Assembly (NCBI GenBank): GCA_004020645.1
Contig: SAQL01000022.1
Coordinates: 61,960-125,959 of the forward strand
DNA: 64,000 nt
Direction of reading: 5' to 3'
From: Mesorhizobium sp.
GTDB lineage: Bacteria > Pseudomonadota > Alphaproteobacteria > Rhizobiales > Rhizobiaceae
Of this stretch, positions 61,301-64,000 are shown one piece after another. The translations under genes and the position numbers were made by a program. Each line of letters opens with the position of its first letter. Positions within the stretch are counted from its first letter, which is position 1. The notes below the pieces were generated by a model. The model ran no database searches. It was given only the letters and a program-made list of their open reading frames with translations, and was not told the DNA's origin.

Positions 61301-63784
61301 GCCAGCGTGCCGGCCGGCGGTAGCACCATCGAAATCCCGGTCGGCGACGACTGGGGCGCCGGCGCCTATGTCACGGCAACGCTGTTCAGGCCGGGCGATG
61401 CGCAGGAAACCCGCATGCCGGCGCGCGCCATAGGCGTCAAATGGCTGAAGGTCGATCCGGGCTCGAAGAAGCTCGCCGTCACCTTGACGCCGCCGGACAA
61501 GACCATGCCACGCCAGCAGCTGTCGATCCCGGTCTCCGTGGCCGGCGTGCAGCCGGGCGCCAACGCCTATGTCATGGTCGCTGCCGTCGATGTCGGCATC
61601 CTCAATCTGACCAATTACAAGGTGCCGGATCCGGAGACCTGGTTCTTCGGCCAGCGCATGCTCGGCCTTGAGGTGCGCGACCTCTACGGCCGCCTGATCG
61701 ACGGCTCGCTGGGCACGTCAGGCAAGCTGCGCACCGGCGGCGACGGCGCCAATATCCAGTCGCAAGGAAACCCGCCGACCGAAAAGCTGGTCGCCTTCTT
61801 CTCCGGTCCGGTCCAGCTCGACGCCGGCGGCAAGGCGCGGATCGACTTCGACATCCCGCAGTTCAATGGCACCGTGCGCGTCATGGCCGTCGCCTGGACC
61901 AAGGACGGGGTCGGCCATGCCCAGTCCGACGTGATCGTGCGCGATCCGGTGGTGATCACCGCCGGCCTGCCGCGCTTCCTGGCGCCCGACGATTCGGCCG
62001 TCATGCGGCTCGACGTCACCGACACCGACGGTCCGGAGGGCGACTATGCACTGTCGATAAACACGACCGGCAATCTTTCGACCGGCAGTGCCGCCCTGCC
62101 CGAAAAGCTGACGCTCGCCAAGGGCAAGCGGCAGACGTTGACCGTGCCGCTGATCGCTGAAACGCCGGGCAACGCCTCGATCACCATCAAGCTCGCCCAC
62201 ACCGACGGCACCGCTGTCGAGCAGACGCTCTATGTGCCGGTGCGCCCGGCGCAATTGCCGGTGACCACCCGCATGGTGGTCGACCTCAAGGGCAATGGCG
62301 GGTCGCTGCGCGTCGACAAGGAGCTCCTGGCGGCAAGCCTGCTCGACGGCGCTTCGGTCAGCGTCGGCATTTCGCAGGCGGCGGCCTTCGACGTGCCGTC
62401 GCTCCTGATGACGCTTGACCGCTACCCCTATGGCTGCGCCGAGCAGACCACCAGCCGCGCCATGCCGCTTCTGTATGTCAACGAGATGGCCTCGGGCGTC
62501 GGCATGGCCAGCGACGCCGATCTGCATGGCCGCATCCAGGACGCCATCTACAAGGTGCTGAGCTACCAGGCGTCGGCCGGCAGCTTCGGCCTGTGGGGTC
62601 CGGGCTCCGGCGACCTGTGGCTCGACGCCTATGTCACCGACTTCCTGACCCGGGCGCGCGAGCAGAAATACGACGTGCCGGCCCAGGCGATGAACCAGGC
62701 GCTGAGCAATCTGCAAAACGCGATCGGCTACGACCAGGACGTCAAGGATCGCGGCAGCGAGATCGCCTATGCGCTCTATGTGCTGGCCCGCAACAAGAAG
62801 GCCTCGATCGGCGATCTGCGCTACTATGCCGACACCCAGATCGAAGCCTTTACCAGCCCGATGGCAGTCGCCCAATTGGCGGCGGGCCTGGCACTCTATG
62901 GCGACACGCAGCGCTCGGAAGCCACCTTCCAGGCCGCCCTGCAACTGGCCAGTTCAAGCTCGGCATACGACGACTACAGGTCCGATTATGGCTCGCCGCT
63001 GCGTGATGGCGCGGCGATGCTGGCGCTTGCCGCCGAATCGAAGCCGGTACCGACGATCGTGCCGGCGCTGATCAAGCTGGTGACGCAGGAACGCGCCGCC
63101 GTCAGATGGACCAGCACGCAGGACGAGTCCTGGATGCTGCTGGCGGCCCGCGCACTGAAGGCCGGCAACGATTCGATCGCGCTGACCATCAACGGCGCGC
63201 CGCATGCCGGCGCTTATTCGGACCAGATCGCCGGCAGCGACATTGCCGACAGTCCACTGACCGTCGCCAACACCGGCAGCAACCCGCTGCAGGCGGTCGT
63301 CACCACGGTGGCCTCGCCGATCCAGCCGCTGCCGGCCAGCGGCAACGGCTTCACCATCGGCCGCACCTACTACAAGCTCGACGGCACCGAAGCCAATGTC
63401 ACGGAGGCGACCCAGAACGAACGCTATGTCGTCGTGCTGAAGGTCTACGAGCAGAACAAATGGCCGTCGCGGCTGGTGATCACCGATCTGCTGCCGGCCG
63501 GCTTCGAGATCGACAATCCGGGCCTGGTTTCCAGCGCCCAGCTGTCGAACTTCTCCTGGCTGGCCCAGACCGACGCCGCCCATCTCGAATTCCGCGACGA
63601 CCGTTTCGTCGCGGCCTTCAATCCGAACGATGGCGACGGCGACCGCAACATCACGCTCGCCTATGTCGTGCGCGCGGTGACGCCGGGCACCTATGCCCAC
63701 CCGGCGGCAACCGTCGAGGACATGTACCGGCCGCAATATTCGGCCCGCACCGCCACCGGCATGATGGAGGTCAAGGCGCCGTAA
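58304..63784 (+). CDS. Periplasmic alpha-2-macroglobulin family protein with N-terminal PAN domain
   Basis: This 1826-residue protein has a Sec signal peptide (ILFLLFFAWSGVAQA) but no lipobox, unlike E. coli YfhM. Residues about 25-80 form a PAN/apple domain (SLDQCKATCLGDPACRAFTY and CFLKSDY). A helical linker and macroglobulin domains follow. The bait-region/MG core leads to the thioester motif YGCAEQTTSR, with Cys1378 and Gln1381 intact, in an alpha-alpha barrel. Such proteins trap attacking proteases in the periplasm. GGAGGGG supports the ATG at 58304. In many proteobacteria pbpC follows, but the window ends first. Confidence 0.93.
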   Translation: MAMRAARSLSILFLLFFAWSGVAQAAEARRVVTSDNSDYFGFDLRSDQNVSLDQCKATCLGDPACRAFTYNPKAKWCFLKSDYNTLKPFKGAVAGKVINVEGDPDIGAPPDLAFFPAWMADQAQQYRNRLTGPAYTKPTEGLTALREAGEQASLTGDHRTAMRKYEAFVSVLPDDGQLWFELAQETLAVQSSANSAEASTLPANATSAGFNAYKLLRTTKTRADVLALLGAALDRRDLSRPALQAYEASLALVNSPAVKADYEDLKARKGFRVVDHTVEADTSAPRICAQFSEDLVKTGVDYSQFVTVDNAAPKAVEAKDKQICVEGLEHGQHYDVTFRPGLPAAIGEVITTPVVLSIYVQDRAPSARFTGDSFVLPAGARRGIPVVTVNMNVAEMKLYRIGDRSLTQLLSGYQFLRQLDGYDISNISDQMGEPVWQGQLDIANDLNKEVTTSFPVDEALPQRKPGVYVLTAQPVDENDNDYDSRATQWFVVSDIGLSTYTGQDGLNVFARSLGTAKPISGAELTLLARNNEILGTATTDAEGRAVFNPGLTRGDGGMVPAVLTAKQGDSDFVFLDMGRAGFDLSDRGVTGRPAPGALDVYAWTERGIYRAGEDVHVAALARDGAAKAVENLPLTFIFTRPDGVENRRIVSDGVSAGGHAVDLPLEPNAMRGTWTVAIHTDPKQAAVASQMFLVEDFVPDRIEFDLSSDKQEIAQGETANVTVDGRFLYGAPAAGLALEGELTLSTIREWDRFKGYSFGLADEQSAEPSVTPFTGLPVVGEDGKATFPVSVDQLPSTTKLVDAKVTVRMRETGGRAVERSLNIGIRPQGHMIGIRPDFDGDEVPQGGTAKFSLIAVDPDGKREALQGAQWSLVKVERNYQWYRSSNSWNYEPVTFTKSVANGQVDLTANGEATVSLPVDWGRYRLEIETSDPEGPATSYEFDAGWYVSSTTTETPDGLEIALDKDNYAAGEVAKLKVSPHFAGELLVTIGADKLLTTVTASVPAGGSTIEIPVGDDWGAGAYVTATLFRPGDAQETRMPARAIGVKWLKVDPGSKKLAVTLTPPDKTMPRQQLSIPVSVAGVQPGANAYVMVAAVDVGILNLTNYKVPDPETWFFGQRMLGLEVRDLYGRLIDGSLGTSGKLRTGGDGANIQSQGNPPTEKLVAFFSGPVQLDAGGKARIDFDIPQFNGTVRVMAVAWTKDGVGHAQSDVIVRDPVVITAGLPRFLAPDDSAVMRLDVTDTDGPEGDYALSINTTGNLSTGSAALPEKLTLAKGKRQTLTVPLIAETPGNASITIKLAHTDGTAVEQTLYVPVRPAQLPVTTRMVVDLKGNGGSLRVDKELLAASLLDGASVSVGISQAAAFDVPSLLMTLDRYPYGCAEQTTSRAMPLLYVNEMASGVGMASDADLHGRIQDAIYKVLSYQASAGSFGLWGPGSGDLWLDAYVTDFLTRAREQKYDVPAQAMNQALSNLQNAIGYDQDVKDRGSEIAYALYVLARNKKASIGDLRYYADTQIEAFTSPMAVAQLAAGLALYGDTQRSEATFQAALQLASSSSAYDDYRSDYGSPLRDGAAMLALAAESKPVPTIVPALIKLVTQERAAVRWTSTQDESWMLLAARALKAGNDSIALTINGAPHAGAYSDQIAGSDIADSPLTVANTGSNPLQAVVTTVASPIQPLPASGNGFTIGRTYYKLDGTEANVTEATQNERYVVVLKVYEQNKWPSRLVITDLLPAGFEIDNPGLVSSAQLSNFSWLAQTDAAHLEFRDDRFVAAFNPNDGDGDRNITLAYVVRAVTPGTYAHPAATVEDMYRPQYSARTATGMMEVKAP

Positions 63785-63843
63785 GGCAAAGATGGCGAAC
63801 AGGATCATGGCGATGGCGCTGCCCCTCATTGCCCTGCCGGGCA

Positions 63844-63959
63844 TTTCTCCCCGTATAGTGACGGGGAGAAAGAGGCCTGCGCCGAAGTTTTCGCCAAACT
63901 CGAACGCTGCAGAAAAGCCGCCGTGGGCCGTGACAGCCGCCTTCTCCCCGTCACTATAC
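63844..63959. repeat. Inverted-repeat element at the right edge
   Basis: GTATAGTGACGGGGAGAA (63853-63870) and TTCTCCCCGTCACTATAC (63942-63959) are perfect inverted 18-base arms. The left side also has a local CTCCCCGT/ACGGGGAG palindrome. It follows CCCTGCCGGGCAT, shared with the element at 17716. It is noncoding, and the element continues to the window end or beyond. Confidence 0.8.
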
Positions 63960-64000
63960 CTATCGCATTCACACATCTCGGTTGCGCTTTGCGGCGAAGC

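Overview
The window is a high-GC alphaproteobacterial chromosome segment. Gene content, protein sequences, rhizobial-style promoters and several families of short palindromic repeats point to Hyphomicrobiales, most likely Mesorhizobium or a close Phyllobacteriaceae relative. This is my inference from sequence recognition, not a database match. I found no rRNA, tRNA, CRISPR, phage or conjugation genes. It reads as ordinary core or accessory chromosome with one small patch of mobile-element debris.

Layout. 0-12.5 kb holds housekeeping and small-molecule genes: a truncated PLP decarboxylase, a DMT exporter, a tiny membrane-protein transcription unit, metF coupled to an ArsR-methyltransferase regulator with a palindromic operator, TrmO, a DUF2293 protein, a class IV aminotransferase, a MOSC protein, a KAS III-like enzyme, Tam, EttA and a membrane diguanylate cyclase. 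12.5-18.4 kb holds a secreted RNase T2, a monoacylglycerol-lipase-like hydrolase, a CaiB/TPP-enzyme gene pair and a CHRD protein.

18.5-35.8 kb is built around reductive pyrimidine degradation. It has an NMT1/THI5-type ABC importer, a cupin, dihydropyrimidinase, an N-carbamoyl-beta-alanine amidohydrolase, an omega-aminotransferase, a RutR-like TetR regulator and the two-subunit dihydropyrimidine dehydrogenase PreT-PreA. Together these would take uracil or thymine through the dihydropyrimidine and the N-carbamoyl beta-amino acid to the beta-amino acid and then the semialdehyde. TTGGTC-type motifs occur at both promoter regions of the pathway. The two halves are separated by about 5 kb of unrelated material: an SDR, an SDR remnant, a DUF3592 protein, an Rrf2-CMD-DoxX operon with a clear operator, and a 675-bp element with perfect 20-bp terminal inverted repeats that sits inside an older palindromic repeat.

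35.9-50 kb contains a ChaC-like protein, a two-domain VOC protein, a secreted protein with a broken tandem copy of its own 3' end, a dimethylglycine-dehydrogenase-type flavoenzyme next to a non-pyrrolysine MttB homologue, an SLT lipoprotein and a complete peptide/opine-type ABC importer with a fused double ATPase. 50-64 kb is envelope biogenesis: TamB (2015 residues, with an internal duplication of about 620 residues), TamA, and a divergent 1826-residue periplasmic alpha-2-macroglobulin with an N-terminal PAN domain and an intact thioester motif.

The window contains no system I can call wholly new. The strongest leads are the TamB internal duplication, the ArsR-methyltransferase/metF operator, the split pyrimidine locus with shared operators and a dedicated ABC importer, the TIR element with a passenger ORF, the 28-residue membrane microprotein unit, and the MttB/GcvT-flavoenzyme pair.
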